Shown here one piece after another: positions 10,073 to 20,270 of a stretch of 64,000 nt of DNA. Both the position numbers and the translations under genes were made by a program. Each line of letters starts with the position of its first letter. Position 1 is the first letter of the stretch. The stretch is taken from positions 496,001 through 560,000 of the forward strand of contig NZ_JQIV01000006.1 of assembly GCF_000746825.1 (NCBI RefSeq), read 5' to 3'. The DNA is from Carnobacterium inhibens subsp. inhibens DSM 13024 (GTDB lineage Bacteria; Bacillota; Bacilli; Lactobacillales; Carnobacteriaceae). The notes beneath the pieces were generated by a model. It saw nothing but the letters and a program-made list of their open reading frames with translations, was not told where the DNA came from and did no database searches.

Positions 10073-11353
10073 TTATTGTTCTTTAGCTGTTTCAGTAATT
10101 AGATCAATTGCTTTTTTCATTGAAATGTCATGTTTCAACATTTCTGGAGTCAATGCAGCACGAACAGCTTTTTCGTCCATACCATATTGTTCTGCTAAGT
10201 TTTTGACTTCTTCATTAACTTCATCTTCAGAAGTTTCAAAAGATTCAGCTTCAACGATAGCTTCAAGAACTAAGTTTGTACGTGTTCTTAAGTCAGCATC
10301 AGCTTCCATTTGTTTGTGTAAGTCTTGTTCTGTTGTACCAGTAATTTGGTAGTACATTTCAGGAGAAACACCTTGACGTTGCATATCATTTAAGAATACA
10401 TCCATTTGACGGTGAACTTCGTCGTGAACCATTGCCCATGGAAGATCTTCGATTTTAGCATTATCTACCGCTTGACGGATAGCTGCTTCTTCAACCGCTT
10501 CTTCAGCAGATGCAACTTTAGCATCTGTTAATTGAGTTTTGATTTTTTCTTTTAATTCAGCTAATGTTTCAACTTCTTCATCAACGTCTTTAGCGAATTC
10601 ATCATCTAATGCTGGTAATTCTTTAGCTTTAACTTCGTGTACTTTTACTTTAAATGTAACAGCAGCACCTTTTAAGTCTTCAGCATGGTAATCTTCAGGG
10701 AAAGTTAAATCAACGTCTAATTCATCTTCAGCTTTAACGCCAACAAGTTTTTCTTCGAAACCTGGGATGAATGAGTTTGAACCTAATTCTAATGAATGGT
10801 TTTCGCCTTTTCCGCCTTCGAAAGCAACGCCATCTTTAAATCCTTCATAATCGATAACAACTGTGTCGCCTTCAACTGCAGCATCTTCTTTCAATACTAA
10901 TTCAGCTTGTGCAGCACGTTTTTCTTCAATATTTTTTTCAACATCTTCATCTGTTACTTCACGGTCTTGTTTTTCAACTGTTAAGCCTTTGTATTCCCCT
11001 AGTTCAACTTCAGGTTTTACAGTAACTTCAGCTTCAATAACCCAAGCTTCGCCTTTTTCCATAGATTTAACGTCAATTTTTGGTTGAGCAACTGGATCGA
11101 TTCCAGCTTCTACTACTGCAGCGTCATATGCTTCAGGTAATACAGCATTCAATGCATCTTCATATAAAGCTTCTTCACCAAATTGTTTGTTGAAAATAGC
11201 ACGAGGAACTTTTCCTTTACGGAATCCTGGTACGCTTAGTGTAGATTTCACTTTGTTAAAAGCAGTATCTAAACCTTCTTTAATTTTTTCTTCTGAAATT
11301 TCAAATGTTAAGACACCATCATTTGTGCCTTTTTTTTCCCAATTAGCAGTCAT
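10073..11353 (-). CDS. tig: Trigger factor, ribosome-associated peptidyl-prolyl isomerase
   Basis: The chaperone that meets nascent chains at the ribosome exit. The N-terminal ribosome-binding domain has [14 protein letters not shown], the signature loop contacting ribosomal protein L23. An FKBP-type isomerase domain lies at about residues 160-245 ([20 protein letters not shown]), followed by the helical C-terminal chaperone arms. The ATG at 11353 is chosen because GGAGGG precedes it by 9 bases; an earlier in-frame ATG adds 12 residues not typical of the family. Product 426 residues, the usual size. Confidence 0.96.
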   Translation of the reverse strand: MTANWEKKGTNDGVLTFEISEEKIKEGLDTAFNKVKSTLSVPGFRKGKVPRAIFNKQFGEEALYEDALNAVLPEAYDAAVVEAGIDPVAQPKIDVKSMEKGEAWVIEAEVTVKPEVELGEYKGLTVEKQDREVTDEDVEKNIEEKRAAQAELVLKEDAAVEGDTVVIDYEGFKDGVAFEGGKGENHSLELGSNSFIPGFEEKLVGVKAEDELDVDLTFPEDYHAEDLKGAAVTFKVKVHEVKAKELPALDDEFAKDVDEEVETLAELKEKIKTQLTDAKVASAEEAVEEAAIRQAVDNAKIEDLPWAMVHDEVHRQMDVFLNDMQRQGVSPEMYYQITGTTEQDLHKQMEADADLRTRTNLVLEAIVEAESFETSEDEVNEEVKNLAEQYGMDEKAVRAALTPEMLKHDISMKKAIDLITETAKEQ

Positions 11354-11414
11354 GTTATATTTCCCTCCGAAACACTCTATTTTTCGCAATAAAAAAGCAA
11401 TTGCATACTCATTA

Positions 11415-11443
11415 ATAGTACACTAAAGGCATAAATTTGTAAA
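11415..11443 (-). promoter_or_regulatory. Sigma-A promoter of tig
   Basis: TTTACA (-35) and TACTAT (-10) are separated by 17 bases on the minus strand, about 60 bases before the tig start. Confidence 0.6.
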
Positions 11444-11513
11444 TAAAAACAACGAATTAAAGGTAAAACAGATTGTCTTTCACTTCATTTTATATTAAGT
11501 AACGAATGAACAT

Positions 11514-12470
11514 TTAAGTTAGATCCATCAATTCTTGTTCAACTTTTTGCATCCATCGATTCATTTCATTGGTCTCATAATCAGATTCTTCTATCTGATT
11601 GGATTCACTATAACGTTTTTGATAAAGACCAACCCACTCTGTTGGAGAAGTGATAACTTCTTCAATAAAAGGATATAACATAAAGAAATGAAGCGAAACT
11701 TCTTGTACCATTGCTTGATATAATGAAGGATTTGTTTGTTCAATGCGTTCAGATAGCAAAAACATGACTTCTTGAACAATTTTATGCTTCTTAATAGAAG
11801 TAAGGGTGCAAGGTTGGATAGATCTTTTTTCTTTCATCCAATAAATATCGAAAGACCCCTGTACTTTCTCAAACGCTAAACGTTCGATAGCAGTTGCTTT
11901 AACGATCCCGTTTACATATGGATTTGCCAATATGGGTCTTACTGCTTCTATGAATAGTTCTAATGGAATTTCTTCTAGTTCTTTCATAATAGCCGATTGC
12001 TTAGCAAAACTTTTGTCGCCTAAGGAATAAGACTCTTTTAAAAGATATTGAATCCTTTGTTGTTTTTCTAATTCAATTTTAGCTTGTTCTTCTTCTAACA
12101 ACGATTGAACAGCTGTCCAATTTGCTTCAGATGTATCTGTTAGTGGATATTTCTTCTTGCGGAACAATAAAGCTTGCTCAGCCTGAAGAAATAGATGGCA
12201 CTTTATCAAAATTGCGGTATAAAAAAGGGCTAACGATTCTTCACTTTCATAAAAAGAGTATTTATCATCTGCAATCTCTTTAGCTTTTTCATACTCCCCA
12301 ATTTGGTATAAAGCAGTTGTATAATTTGTATTAAGCAACTCATCTTGTTCCAATCGGTAAGCTTCCTCAAAAAACGGAATGGAGTCTTCCATTCTACCGG
12401 ATAGAAAACATTCCATCGCTTCTTTTTTGTACCACTCATAATTTTTTGGAAAGGGTACTGTTTCTCCCAT
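11514..12470 (-). CDS. TPR-like helical protein of unknown function
   Basis: A 318-residue soluble protein. The first half contains tetratricopeptide-like helix pairs (WYKKEAMECFLSGRMEDSIPFFEEAYRLEQ, then LLNTNYTTALYQIGEYEKAKEIA), which suggests a protein-protein interaction role. The second half is helical with no recognised catalytic motif. The start at 12470 is chosen because AGGAGAG lies 7 bases before it. It is transcribed in the same direction as tig but ends before the tig promoter. Similar TPR proteins often sit near tig in LAB genomes; that is recollection, and the function is unknown. Confidence 0.75.
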   Translation of the reverse strand: MGETVPFPKNYEWYKKEAMECFLSGRMEDSIPFFEEAYRLEQDELLNTNYTTALYQIGEYEKAKEIADDKYSFYESEESLALFYTAILIKCHLFLQAEQALLFRKKKYPLTDTSEANWTAVQSLLEEEQAKIELEKQQRIQYLLKESYSLGDKSFAKQSAIMKELEEIPLELFIEAVRPILANPYVNGIVKATAIERLAFEKVQGSFDIYWMKEKRSIQPCTLTSIKKHKIVQEVMFLLSERIEQTNPSLYQAMVQEVSLHFFMLYPFIEEVITSPTEWVGLYQKRYSESNQIEESDYETNEMNRWMQKVEQELMDLT

Positions 12471-12759
12471 GGTGTCACTCTCCTGCATTCATGTCGTTCA
12501 ACGTTAACTAGTCCATTCTTTTTTTGTGCTCGGTATCTATTTTAGCATACATTTATTTATTAAAGTCTATTAAAATAGAGAATACGCTTTCCTTTTTAAC
12601 TTAAAGAAGATTCAAAACTAAAAAATTAATTTATACAATAAACGGCATAAATAATCACGATTCAAAAAAAATTTTGTATTAGATTATACAAACATATGGT
12701 AAACTATTTTTGTTATGTTTAATTTAAAACAATCGTTGACTATTTAAGGAGGATCCGTA

Positions 12760-13047
12760 ATGAACCAAGGTTATGTAAAAGATCTTACAACTGAAGAACA
12801 AACTGAATTACAATCTATAGCAAATATTATTTTTGTGGAAACTATAGCCAATGGTTTCTATGAATTAAAAAAAGTAACTGCCGCTTTGCCGGACAAATTT
12901 CCATTGGGCCGGATCTATTCTAGAGAAATGTTAGGAGCGCTACTTTTAGATGAACATCGCTATAATATTTTAATTGAAACAAATGACAGCAAATATCTTT
13001 ATCAATCTTCTACAGTTAAGATACCTGAAATCAATTTACCTGAATAA
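12760..13047 (+). CDS. Conserved-looking small protein of unknown function (95 aa)
   Basis: Starts with ATG after AAGGAGG at 6-7 bases. It is soluble, mixed alpha/beta, with no signal peptide or membrane segment (MNQGYVKDLTTEEQTELQ...). No catalytic motif was recognised. It is transcribed alone, convergent with accA, and separated from it by a bidirectional terminator. The 290 bases upstream, between it and the divergent TPR-like gene, hold only AT-rich promoter-like sequence. Confidence 0.7.
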   Translation: MNQGYVKDLTTEEQTELQSIANIIFVETIANGFYELKKVTAALPDKFPLGRIYSREMLGALLLDEHRYNILIETNDSKYLYQSSTVKIPEINLPE

Positions 13048-13103
13048 AAAAAGATAGGAAAGCTTTAGATGTAAAAAATCTAGCTGCTTTTCTATCTTTT
13101 TTA
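13048..13103. terminator. Bidirectional terminator between the 95-aa protein gene and accA
   Basis: AAAAAAGATAGGAAAGC pairs with GCTTTTCTATCTTTTTT, with T-runs on both strands. It closes the fatty acid operon on the left. Confidence 0.8.
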
Positions 13104-13110
13104 ATAACAT

Positions 13111-13893
13111 TTAGAATTTTCTAAAGCGTTGATAGCGTTCTTCAACAAGTTGTTCAGGTGTTTTTTTTGAGAGTTCTTTTATTGTCGAACCGATATTTTT
13201 TTTCAACTCTTCCAAGATGTGCTCATGAGAGAGTAATCCTTCTGAATTTGTTTCTGGTAGGATGTAATCAATCACATCAAGCCCAAATAAATCTTGCGCA
13301 GTTAATTTCATCAGTTCTGCGGCTTCTTTCGCTCTCGAAGCATCTTTCCACAAAATAGAAGAAAAACCTTCAGGTGAAAGAACAGAATACATGGTGTGTT
13401 CCATCATCCAGACTTGGTTTCCCATAGCTAAAGCTAATGCTCCACCACTACCGCCTTCTCCTATAATGATAGAAAGAATAGGTACTTTTAACTTGCTCAT
13501 TTCTATTAGGTTGCGTGCAATAGCTTCACCTTGTCCTCTATTTTCAGCCTCTACGCCACAATAAGCACCAGAAGTATTGACAAAGGTTATTACAGGCCTA
13601 TGAAATTTTTCTGCTTGTTTCATTAAACGCAATGCTTTTCGGTACCCTTCTGGATGAGGAGAACCAAAATTACGAAGAACATTTTCTTGTACTTCGTGTC
13701 CTTTTTGATTCCCTATAACCGTTACAGGTTGTCCATTTAAGGTTGCTATTCCACCTACAATAGCTTTGTCATCATGAAAAGATCGATCGCCATGGAATTC
13801 AATAAAACCGTCAAAAACAGATTCCATTATTTCTAAAGTTGATAATCGTGATGTTTTTCTTGATAAAGCAACGATTTCCATAGCTTCTTTCAA
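13111..13893 (-). CDS. accA: Acetyl-CoA carboxylase, carboxyltransferase subunit alpha
   Basis: With AccD this forms the carboxyltransferase that moves CO2 from carboxybiotin to acetyl-CoA, making malonyl-CoA for fatty acid synthesis. Family landmarks are [40 protein letters not shown] and [17 protein letters not shown] 13893 follows AAGGTGA with good spacing; an in-frame GTG at 13902 is the alternative and overlaps that ribosome site. It is the last gene of the fab/acc operon, 40 bases after accD. Confidence 0.94.
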   Translation of the reverse strand: MKEAMEIVALSRKTSRLSTLEIMESVFDGFIEFHGDRSFHDDKAIVGGIATLNGQPVTVIGNQKGHEVQENVLRNFGSPHPEGYRKALRLMKQAEKFHRPVITFVNTSGAYCGVEAENRGQGEAIARNLIEMSKLKVPILSIIIGEGGSGGALALAMGNQVWMMEHTMYSVLSPEGFSSILWKDASRAKEAAELMKLTAQDLFGLDVIDYILPETNSEGLLSHEHILEELKKNIGSTIKELSKKTPEQLVEERYQRFRKF

Positions 13894-13934
13894 CTTGTTC
13901 ACCTTCTTTATAAAAATACTTACCTGCCTGTTTT

Positions 13935-14783
13935 TTACTGATGAATGCGTAAGATATGACTCAGTGTCTGTTTCAATTCTTTTCTTGAAACGATCTTATC
14001 GATAAATCCATTTTCTAAAACAGACTCAGCAAGTTGAAAATCATCAGGCAACTTTTCATTAATAGTTTGTTCGATAACCCGTCTGCCTGCAAATCCAACT
14101 AAAGCTTGAGGTTCAGATAAGATAATATCCCCTTGCATGGCAAAACTGGCTGTTACACCACCAGTTGTTGGATCGGTTAATACGGTAATGTACAATAGAC
14201 CAGCGTCACTATGACGAGCAACAGCTCCACTGATTTTAGCCATTTGCATAAGCGATAAAATACTTTCATGCATGCGAGCTCCACCTGAGGCAGTAAAAAT
14301 AATGACAGGTAGTTTTTCTTCAATTGCTTTTTCAAATGTTCTGGTAATTTTTTCACCGACTACTTTTCCCATGCTTCCCATAATAAAATGAGAGTCCATC
14401 ACACAAATAGCTGTTTCTAGTCCATCAATTAATCCTTTTCCAGTTAAAACAGCTTCATGAAGGTTTGTTTTCTTCTTAGCTTGTTCTATTTTTTTATCAT
14501 AATCTGGAAAGTTCAAAGGATTTTCAAAAGGAATATCTTGATTCCATTCTTCAAAGCTGCCTTCATCAACCGTTAATTCAATCCGCTTTTGTGCCCGTAT
14601 TCTAAATGAATAGCCGCATTGAGGACAGATTTTTTCCGCTCCTAAATCTTTGGTATAAATAGCCTTTTTACAACTTGGACATTGTGCAAACATGCCATCT
14701 GGTACCATAGGGGCATCATTTTCTTCATTAATATGTGTGTGTTTGGTAATGGGTATATACGCTCTTTTTTTAAATAACTGCAC
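13935..14783 (-). CDS. accD: Acetyl-CoA carboxylase, carboxyltransferase subunit beta
   Basis: The partner of AccA, 282 residues. The N-terminal zinc ribbon CPSCKKAIY...CPQCGYSF is complete, followed by the crotonase-fold carboxyltransferase domain ([41 protein letters not shown]). The start is GTG with AGAGGTGA upstream. Part of the fab/acc operon, in the usual order accB-fabZ-accC-accD-accA. Confidence 0.95.
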   Translation of the reverse strand: MQLFKKRAYIPITKHTHINEENDAPMVPDGMFAQCPSCKKAIYTKDLGAEKICPQCGYSFRIRAQKRIELTVDEGSFEEWNQDIPFENPLNFPDYDKKIEQAKKKTNLHEAVLTGKGLIDGLETAICVMDSHFIMGSMGKVVGEKITRTFEKAIEEKLPVIIFTASGGARMHESILSLMQMAKISGAVARHSDAGLLYITVLTDPTTGGVTASFAMQGDIILSEPQALVGFAGRRVIEQTINEKLPDDFQLAESVLENGFIDKIVSRKELKQTLSHILRIHQ

Positions 14784-14844
14784 CTTGTCACCTCTTTTAT
14801 TTGCGGCTTTTTTAGTGAGATGTTTTTGTTAATCCAAAACAAAC

Positions 14845-16212
14845 TTATTCAACACGTGGTTTCCATTCTTTAAGAAAAACATCTTGTAAAAAGCTTGTAT
14901 CGTATTCACCATTAACAAATCGTTTATCCATTAATAAATCTTCTTGGAAAAATTGATTGCTAATGATACCATCAATAACCATTTCACCTAAAGCACGCTG
15001 CATTTTAGCGATTGCTTCAGCACGATTAGCGCCTTTTGTAATAATCTTCGCAATCATCGCATCATAATAAGGCGGAATATCCGCTCCAGCAAACATCGCA
15101 CTATCTACTCGTAATCCATTTCCTCCGCTAGGCATCAATAAATAATTAATGGTTCCAGGTGAAGGCGCAAAATTAAAAGCAGGATTTTCAGCGTTTATTC
15201 GGCATTCGATCGTGTGTCCAGTTAAACGAACATCACTTTGTTTAATAGATAACTTTTCTCCACTTGCAATTAACAATTGTTCTTTTACGATATCAAACTC
15301 CGTAGCCATCTCCGTTACTGGATGTTCAACTTGAATACGCGTATTCATTTCCATAAAATAAAACTGTCCATTTTGATCCAATAAAAATTCAATCGTACCT
15401 GCATTTTTATATCCAACATACTTTGCTGCACGTACGGCTGTTTCTCCAAGCGCTTTGCGTTGTTCTTCATTGATGGCAACAGAAGGAGATTCTTCAATAA
15501 CTTTTTGGTTATTTCGTTGTAAAGAACAATCACGTTCTCCCAAATGGATAACATTTCCATAGTGATCACCTAGTAATTGTACTTCAATGTGTCGTGCATG
15601 TTCAATGATTTTTTCCATATACATTTGGTCATCGCCAAAAGCCGCTTTAGCTTCACTTTTGGCGCTGTTGAATGCAGCAACTAAATCGTCGCTTTTAAGA
15701 ACTTTTCGCATTCCTTTTCCGCCTCCGCCAGCTGAGGCTTTAACCATGACTGGATAACCTAATTTATCTGCCAGTTGTTTAGCTTCATTAGTATCGGTAA
15801 TAAAGCCTTCACTTCCCGGAATAACTGGTACGTTTGCTTCAATCATAAGAGCACGTGCATTCGCTTTATTTCCCATTTGATCAATAGTATCCGCATCTGG
15901 TCCTATGAAAGTAACATTCATTTCTTTACACATAGTGGCAAACGTACTATTTTCAGATAAGAAACCAAAACCTGGGTGAATAGCTTGTGCATTCGTCACA
16001 ACGGCTGCACTTAAAATACTTTGCATATTCAAATAAGAATCTGTAGCTTTTGCCGGGCCAATACAAATGGCCTCATCAGCTAATTGCATATGCAACGCAT
16101 CACGATCCGCTTCAGAATAAACAGCAACTGTTTTGATTCCCATCTCACGACAAGCTCGAATAATGCGAACAGCGATTTCTCCTCGATTGGCAATTAATAT
16201 CTTATTAAACAT
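14845..16212 (-). CDS. accC: Biotin carboxylase subunit of acetyl-CoA carboxylase
   Basis: It carboxylates biotin on AccB using ATP and bicarbonate. It begins MFNKILIANRGEIAVRIIRAC, contains the ATP-grasp glycine loop AGGGGKGMR and the MNTRIQVEHPVTE catalytic segment, and gives 455 residues, the normal size. ATG 16212 is chosen because it matches the family start; an in-frame TTG at 16227 would add five residues. The chosen start follows the fabZ stop by only a few bases, so translation is probably coupled. Confidence 0.95.
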   Translation of the reverse strand: MFNKILIANRGEIAVRIIRACREMGIKTVAVYSEADRDALHMQLADEAICIGPAKATDSYLNMQSILSAAVVTNAQAIHPGFGFLSENSTFATMCKEMNVTFIGPDADTIDQMGNKANARALMIEANVPVIPGSEGFITDTNEAKQLADKLGYPVMVKASAGGGGKGMRKVLKSDDLVAAFNSAKSEAKAAFGDDQMYMEKIIEHARHIEVQLLGDHYGNVIHLGERDCSLQRNNQKVIEESPSVAINEEQRKALGETAVRAAKYVGYKNAGTIEFLLDQNGQFYFMEMNTRIQVEHPVTEMATEFDIVKEQLLIASGEKLSIKQSDVRLTGHTIECRINAENPAFNFAPSPGTINYLLMPSGGNGLRVDSAMFAGADIPPYYDAMIAKIITKGANRAEAIAKMQRALGEMVIDGIISNQFFQEDLLMDKRFVNGEYDTSFLQDVFLKEWKPRVE

Positions 16213-16216
16213 AGGC

Positions 16217-16648
16217 TTATCTACCAATGATGAAAGTTAATTCAGCTTCACAAACTTTTTTTCCATCTACGTAAGCTACGCCTTTTCCGATACCAGCATA
16301 ATCTTTTAATTTAACAATATCAACTTGTAACATTAATTGGTCACCAGGAACAACTTTTTTACGGAATTTCACCTTATTCATTCCACCTAAATAAGCTGTT
16401 TGCCCTTTAAAACGGTCTAGCGTCAATAAAGGAATCGATCCTGCTTGAGCTAAAGCCTCTAGAATGTATACTCCGGGCAATACGGGTTCTCCTGGGAAGT
16501 GACCTTGGAATACTTCTTCGTTGATTGTTACATTTTTAAGTGCTACAACATGTTCACCAGGAATCATTTCGTCTACACGATCAATAAAGTAGATTGGGTA
16601 GCGATTCGGGATCAATTCTTGAATTTCTTTAATATTCATTTTTGTCAT
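16217..16648 (-). CDS. fabZ: 3-hydroxyacyl-ACP dehydratase FabZ
   Basis: Removes water from 3-hydroxyacyl-ACP in each elongation cycle. A 143-residue hot-dog fold with the active-site histidine in FQGHFPGEPVLPGV and the glutamate in ILEALAQAG. A strong ribosome site (AGGAGGAA) precedes the ATG. Some lactobacillales encode a FabN-type dehydratase/isomerase elsewhere; sequence alone does not exclude isomerase activity here, but the place beside accB/accC favours FabZ. Confidence 0.93.
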   Translation of the reverse strand: MTKMNIKEIQELIPNRYPIYFIDRVDEMIPGEHVVALKNVTINEEVFQGHFPGEPVLPGVYILEALAQAGSIPLLTLDRFKGQTAYLGGMNKVKFRKKVVPGDQLMLQVDIVKLKDYAGIGKGVAYVDGKKVCEAELTFIIGR

Positions 16649-16660
16649 TGGTGTTTCCTC

Positions 16661-17149
16661 CTAGGCAATTCTGAACAACGGTTGATTAAATTCAACGACT
16701 TGTTCATCTTCTATTAGTATTTCAGTAATCGTTCCATCTACTTCACTTTTAATTTCATTCATCAATTTCATGGCTTCTACAATACAAAGTGTTTCTCCAA
16801 CCGTTACTTTATCGCCAACTTTTTTGAAGGCAGGTTGATCTGGTGAAGGCGAAGTGTAGATTACTCCCACAATTGGAGAGTGAACTAATGCACCATCGGC
16901 AACAGTTTCAGCAATTGGAGCTGAATTGGAAATTTCTTCGAAAACAGGAGAAGAAGTTTGTAGATTCTCTTTACGAACAGGTTCGTTAAATCTTGTATCT
17001 GAATCAGTAAGAACAGTTTGATTGCTGATTTGTTGGCTAGATGTATTTTTACTCATTCGTAAATTAACATTATCCATTTGCAAATCGAATTCAGTTAATT
17101 CTGATTTATTTACTAGATCTAGAATTTCCTTAACTTGATTGAAATCCAT
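16661..17149 (-). CDS. accB: Biotin carboxyl carrier protein of acetyl-CoA carboxylase
   Basis: Carries biotin between AccC and AccA/AccD. 162 residues: an N-terminal helical part, a variable Ser/Thr/Pro-containing linker, and a C-terminal biotinyl domain with the modified lysine in VEAMKLMNEI. ATG 17149 is chosen because GGGAGGG precedes it by 9 bases; the ribosome site lies across the end of fabF, whose stop is at 17152. Confidence 0.95.
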   Translation of the reverse strand: MDFNQVKEILDLVNKSELTEFDLQMDNVNLRMSKNTSSQQISNQTVLTDSDTRFNEPVRKENLQTSSPVFEEISNSAPIAETVADGALVHSPIVGVIYTSPSPDQPAFKKVGDKVTVGETLCIVEAMKLMNEIKSEVDGTITEILIEDEQVVEFNQPLFRIA

Positions 17150-17151
17150 TA

Positions 17152-18393
17152 TTACTGACCCTCCCATTTCTTAAAGCAGGTTACGGCATTGTGTCCGCCA
17201 AAACCTAAAGAATTGTTTAGTGTGTATTTAATATCTGCTTTACGTCCAACATTTGGAATGTAATCTAAATCGCACGCTTCATCCGGTACTTGAAGGCCAA
17301 TAGTAGGTGGTAAAAATCCGTCTTGAAGAGCTTTCACACATGCTACTGCTTCAATTGCTCCTGCAGCACCTAATAAGTGTCCTGTCATACTTTTCGTACT
17401 TGAAATCGCAACGTTTTTAGCTTCATCACCAAATGCATATTTAATTGCCATTGTTTCAGCAGAATCGTTTGCTCCAGTACTTGTTCCATGAGCATTGATA
17501 TAGCCCACATCAGCAGGTGTTATACCAGCTTCAGCCATTGCGTCTTGCATTGCACGACCTGCCCCACTACCATCTGGTGTTGGCGCAGTCATATGATAAC
17601 CGTCACCTGTAGAACCGTAACCAACTATTTCAGCGTAGATTGTTGCTCCACGTTCTAATGCATGGTCTAGACTTTCAAGCATTAAGACAGCTGCGCCTTC
17701 ACCCATAACAAAACCAGTACGTTCTTTGTCGAAAGGAATTGAAGCACGGTCAGGATCTGTACTCGTTGATAGAGCCGTTAATGCAGCAAAACCAGAAATA
17801 CCGATCTCATTGATCGTACCTTCTGCTCCTCCAGCAAGAATCACATCTGAATATCCATGTTTGATGTTACGGTATGCTTCACCAATAGAATTATTTCCAG
17901 AAGCACAAGCTGTTACGATAGACGTATTGATCCCTTTAGTTCCAATCGCAATTGAAATATTTCCAGCGGCCATATTTCCGATCGCCATTGGCACGAAGAA
18001 AGGTGCTACACGTTGAGGTCCTTTTGTGTTCATCTTAATGATTTGTTCTTGCATAGCATTCAATCCACCAATACCAGAACCAACGATGACACCAAAACGG
18101 TTCATGTCTGTTTTTTCACGATCAATGCCGCTTTCTTCTACAGCTTGAACAGCTGCTGCAACACCATATCTTGAAAATTCGTCCATTCGTTTTGAAATTT
18201 TACGTTGCATATAGTTTGTTGCATCAAAATCTTTCAATTCACCAGCAACAGTAATGCCAGTTTCAGTTGCATCAAATTTTGTAATAGGAGCAATACCGTT
18301 TTTTCCAGCTTTAAGCCCATCCCAAAATTCGTCTACTGTATTTCCTAAAGGCGTAACTGCACCCATTCCAGTAATAACTACACGATTCGTCAT
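17152..18393 (-). CDS. fabF: 3-oxoacyl-ACP synthase II (KAS II)
   Basis: The elongating condensing enzyme, 413 residues. The catalytic cysteine is in VTACASGNNSIG (about residue 163) and the two histidines in NAHGTSTGAND and KSMTGHLLGAAGA. The C-terminus has NNSLGFGGHNA. It has a strong ribosome site (AAGGAGG). It sits between fabG and accB, as expected. No second condensing enzyme of this type is in the window. Confidence 0.96.
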   Translation of the reverse strand: MTNRVVITGMGAVTPLGNTVDEFWDGLKAGKNGIAPITKFDATETGITVAGELKDFDATNYMQRKISKRMDEFSRYGVAAAVQAVEESGIDREKTDMNRFGVIVGSGIGGLNAMQEQIIKMNTKGPQRVAPFFVPMAIGNMAAGNISIAIGTKGINTSIVTACASGNNSIGEAYRNIKHGYSDVILAGGAEGTINEIGISGFAALTALSTSTDPDRASIPFDKERTGFVMGEGAAVLMLESLDHALERGATIYAEIVGYGSTGDGYHMTAPTPDGSGAGRAMQDAMAEAGITPADVGYINAHGTSTGANDSAETMAIKYAFGDEAKNVAISSTKSMTGHLLGAAGAIEAVACVKALQDGFLPPTIGLQVPDEACDLDYIPNVGRKADIKYTLNNSLGFGGHNAVTCFKKWEGQ

Positions 18394-18408
18394 TGTTTTT
18401 CCTCCTTT

Positions 18409-19146
18409 TTAACCATTCATAACCATTCCGCCATCTACATTGATGACTTGACCTGTAATGTATTTATTTTCGCTTAAGAAAACTGCTGCTCTTGCAACAT
18501 CTTCTACGTTACCTAAATGTTTCAAAGGTATCTGACTAACCGCTTGTTCTTTCATCTTATCAGATAACACATCTGTCATTTCTGTATCGATAAATCCTGG
18601 AGCAATCGCATTGACTGTTATACCTCTAGCAGCTAATTCTCTAGCTGCGGATTTTGTTAACCCAACAACACCAGCCTTACTAGCTGCATAGTTGGCTTGT
18701 CCGACGTTTCCAACAAGACCGACCACACTGGCCATATTAATAATAGTGCCACTTTTTTGTTTTAACATAACTTTAGATGCATGACGGGTCGTATTAAAGG
18801 TTCCTTTTAGATTAACTGAAATCGTTTGATCAAAGTCTTCTTCCGACATCCGCATTAAAAGCATGTCATTTGTGATACCGGCATTGTTCACTAAGATATC
18901 GACGCTTCCAAAAACTTCTTTTGATTCTTCGATCAATTGTTTGGCAAAGTCAAAATCACTAACATCGCCTAAAATAGTGTGCGTTTTAACTCCGTAACCT
19001 TCTAATTCACTAATAAGCTCATCTGAAAAAGGTTTACGAGCATTTAAAATGATATTCGCACCAGCTTTTGCAAATTCTACAGCAACCGCTTTTCCAATAC
19101 CTCTTGAACTCCCTGTGACAATAACCGTTTGATTTTTTAAAGTCAT
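18409..19146 (-). CDS. fabG: 3-oxoacyl-ACP reductase
   Basis: NADPH-dependent short-chain dehydrogenase reducing 3-oxoacyl-ACP. It has the TGSSRGIGKAVA cofactor loop, NNAGIT, the catalytic serine in INMASVVG and the YAASKAG tyrosine/lysine pair. 245 residues, the typical length, preceded by AAAGGAA. In the fatty acid operon between fabD and fabF. Confidence 0.96.
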   Translation of the reverse strand: MTLKNQTVIVTGSSRGIGKAVAVEFAKAGANIILNARKPFSDELISELEGYGVKTHTILGDVSDFDFAKQLIEESKEVFGSVDILVNNAGITNDMLLMRMSEEDFDQTISVNLKGTFNTTRHASKVMLKQKSGTIINMASVVGLVGNVGQANYAASKAGVVGLTKSAARELAARGITVNAIAPGFIDTEMTDVLSDKMKEQAVSQIPLKHLGNVEDVARAAVFLSENKYITGQVINVDGGMVMNG

Positions 19147-19167
19147 GTGCTCATTCCTTTTAATGTA

Positions 19168-20118
19168 TTAGGCTAAAGCTTTTAGCTCTGCCAGTTTTTT
19201 TAATGTTTTTTTTAAAGTTTTTTCATTTTCAACATTTAAAGTGGTAACTGTTTTATCGATTTTTTTGATAAAACTACTTAATGTCTTTCCAGGACCAACT
19301 TCAATAAATGTATCCACACCTAAATCAACCATTGTTCGTACACTGTCTTCCCAATACACGGGAGACATCACTTGTTTGACCATCATATTTTTGATCTGTT
19401 CTTTGTCTTTGAACACCTCTGCAATTGTGTTGCTCACAACTGGTAATGAAGGTTCATTAACAGAAACAAATTTCAGTGCTTCTTCTAATTGAAGAGAAGC
19501 AGGTTCTAATAACTGTGTATGAAACGGTCCACTAACTTGCAATGGAACAACTCTTTTAGCTCCTCTTTCGAGTAAAAGCTCTCCTGCTTTTTCAACAGCC
19601 TCTTTGACACCTGCGATTGCAATCTGTCCAGGCATATTATAATTAGCTGGAGAAACGACACCTAATACACTAGCTTCATCACATGCTGCTTTAATTGTTT
19701 GACGATCTAATCCCATTACCGCACTCATAGCGCCTTCACCTAAAGGAACAGCATCTGTCATGTACTGTCCGCGTTTTTTAACTAATCTAACCGCATCTTT
19801 AAAAGAAAGAACATCAGCTTTAACAAATGCACTGTATTCACCTAAGCTCAAACCAGCTACAATATCAGGTTGAATCCCTTTTTCTTTTAGCAATACATCA
19901 ATAGCTAGGCTAACCGTTAAGATAGCAGGCTGAGTGTAGGTTGTTTGATGCAATAAGTCATTTTCTTCAAAACATAGTTTAGTCATATCTAAATCTAGAG
20001 ACTCACCAGCTTGATTAAAAATGTCTCGGACCACACTGTAATTTTCATACAGTTCTTGTCCCATACCAAAGTATTGAGCTCCTTGTCCACTATACACAAA
20101 GGCTATTTTCATACACAT
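19168..20118 (-). CDS. fabD: Malonyl-CoA:ACP transacylase
   Basis: Transfers malonyl groups from CoA to ACP. The nucleophile is the serine in AGLSLGEYSAF and the histidine is in SGPFHTQLL; FVYSGQGAQ marks the start of the fold. Two ATGs, 20118 and 20112, follow AAAGGAG at 5 and 11 bases; the first has the more usual spacing. This is the first gene after a strong internal hairpin in the operon, so it may also be read from a promoter of its own. Confidence 0.94.
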   Translation of the reverse strand: MCMKIAFVYSGQGAQYFGMGQELYENYSVVRDIFNQAGESLDLDMTKLCFEENDLLHQTTYTQPAILTVSLAIDVLLKEKGIQPDIVAGLSLGEYSAFVKADVLSFKDAVRLVKKRGQYMTDAVPLGEGAMSAVMGLDRQTIKAACDEASVLGVVSPANYNMPGQIAIAGVKEAVEKAGELLLERGAKRVVPLQVSGPFHTQLLEPASLQLEEALKFVSVNEPSLPVVSNTIAEVFKDKEQIKNMMVKQVMSPVYWEDSVRTMVDLGVDTFIEVGPGKTLSSFIKKIDKTVTTLNVENEKTLKKTLKKLAELKALA

Positions 20119-20195
20119 TCAATCTCCTTTATACCGGTAATATGGCTATTAAAAAAACCATCCATTTAATAAACATAAATAAGAGAAATAATCGA

Positions 20196-20256
20196 AAAAA
20201 TAACTAGAAAACCATTTGAAGCAAAAAGAACTCCTTTTAGCTTTCTAGTTATTTTT
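20196..20256 (-). terminator. Internal hairpin splitting the fab operon between fabK and fabD
   Basis: AAAATAACTAGAAA pairs with TTTCTAGTTATTTT around a loop of about 30 bases, and on the minus strand the stem is followed by six T residues. It is placed after the fabK stop and 80 bases before fabD. It looks like a terminator or attenuator inside an otherwise continuous operon. Confidence 0.75.
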
Positions 20257-20270
20257 CACTTAAGTTCACC

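Noticed and set aside
10125-11087. Several 60-80 residue plus-strand frames inside tig and clpX
   Set aside because: Antisense shadows of strongly conserved genes, Ser/Phe-rich and without ribosome sites.
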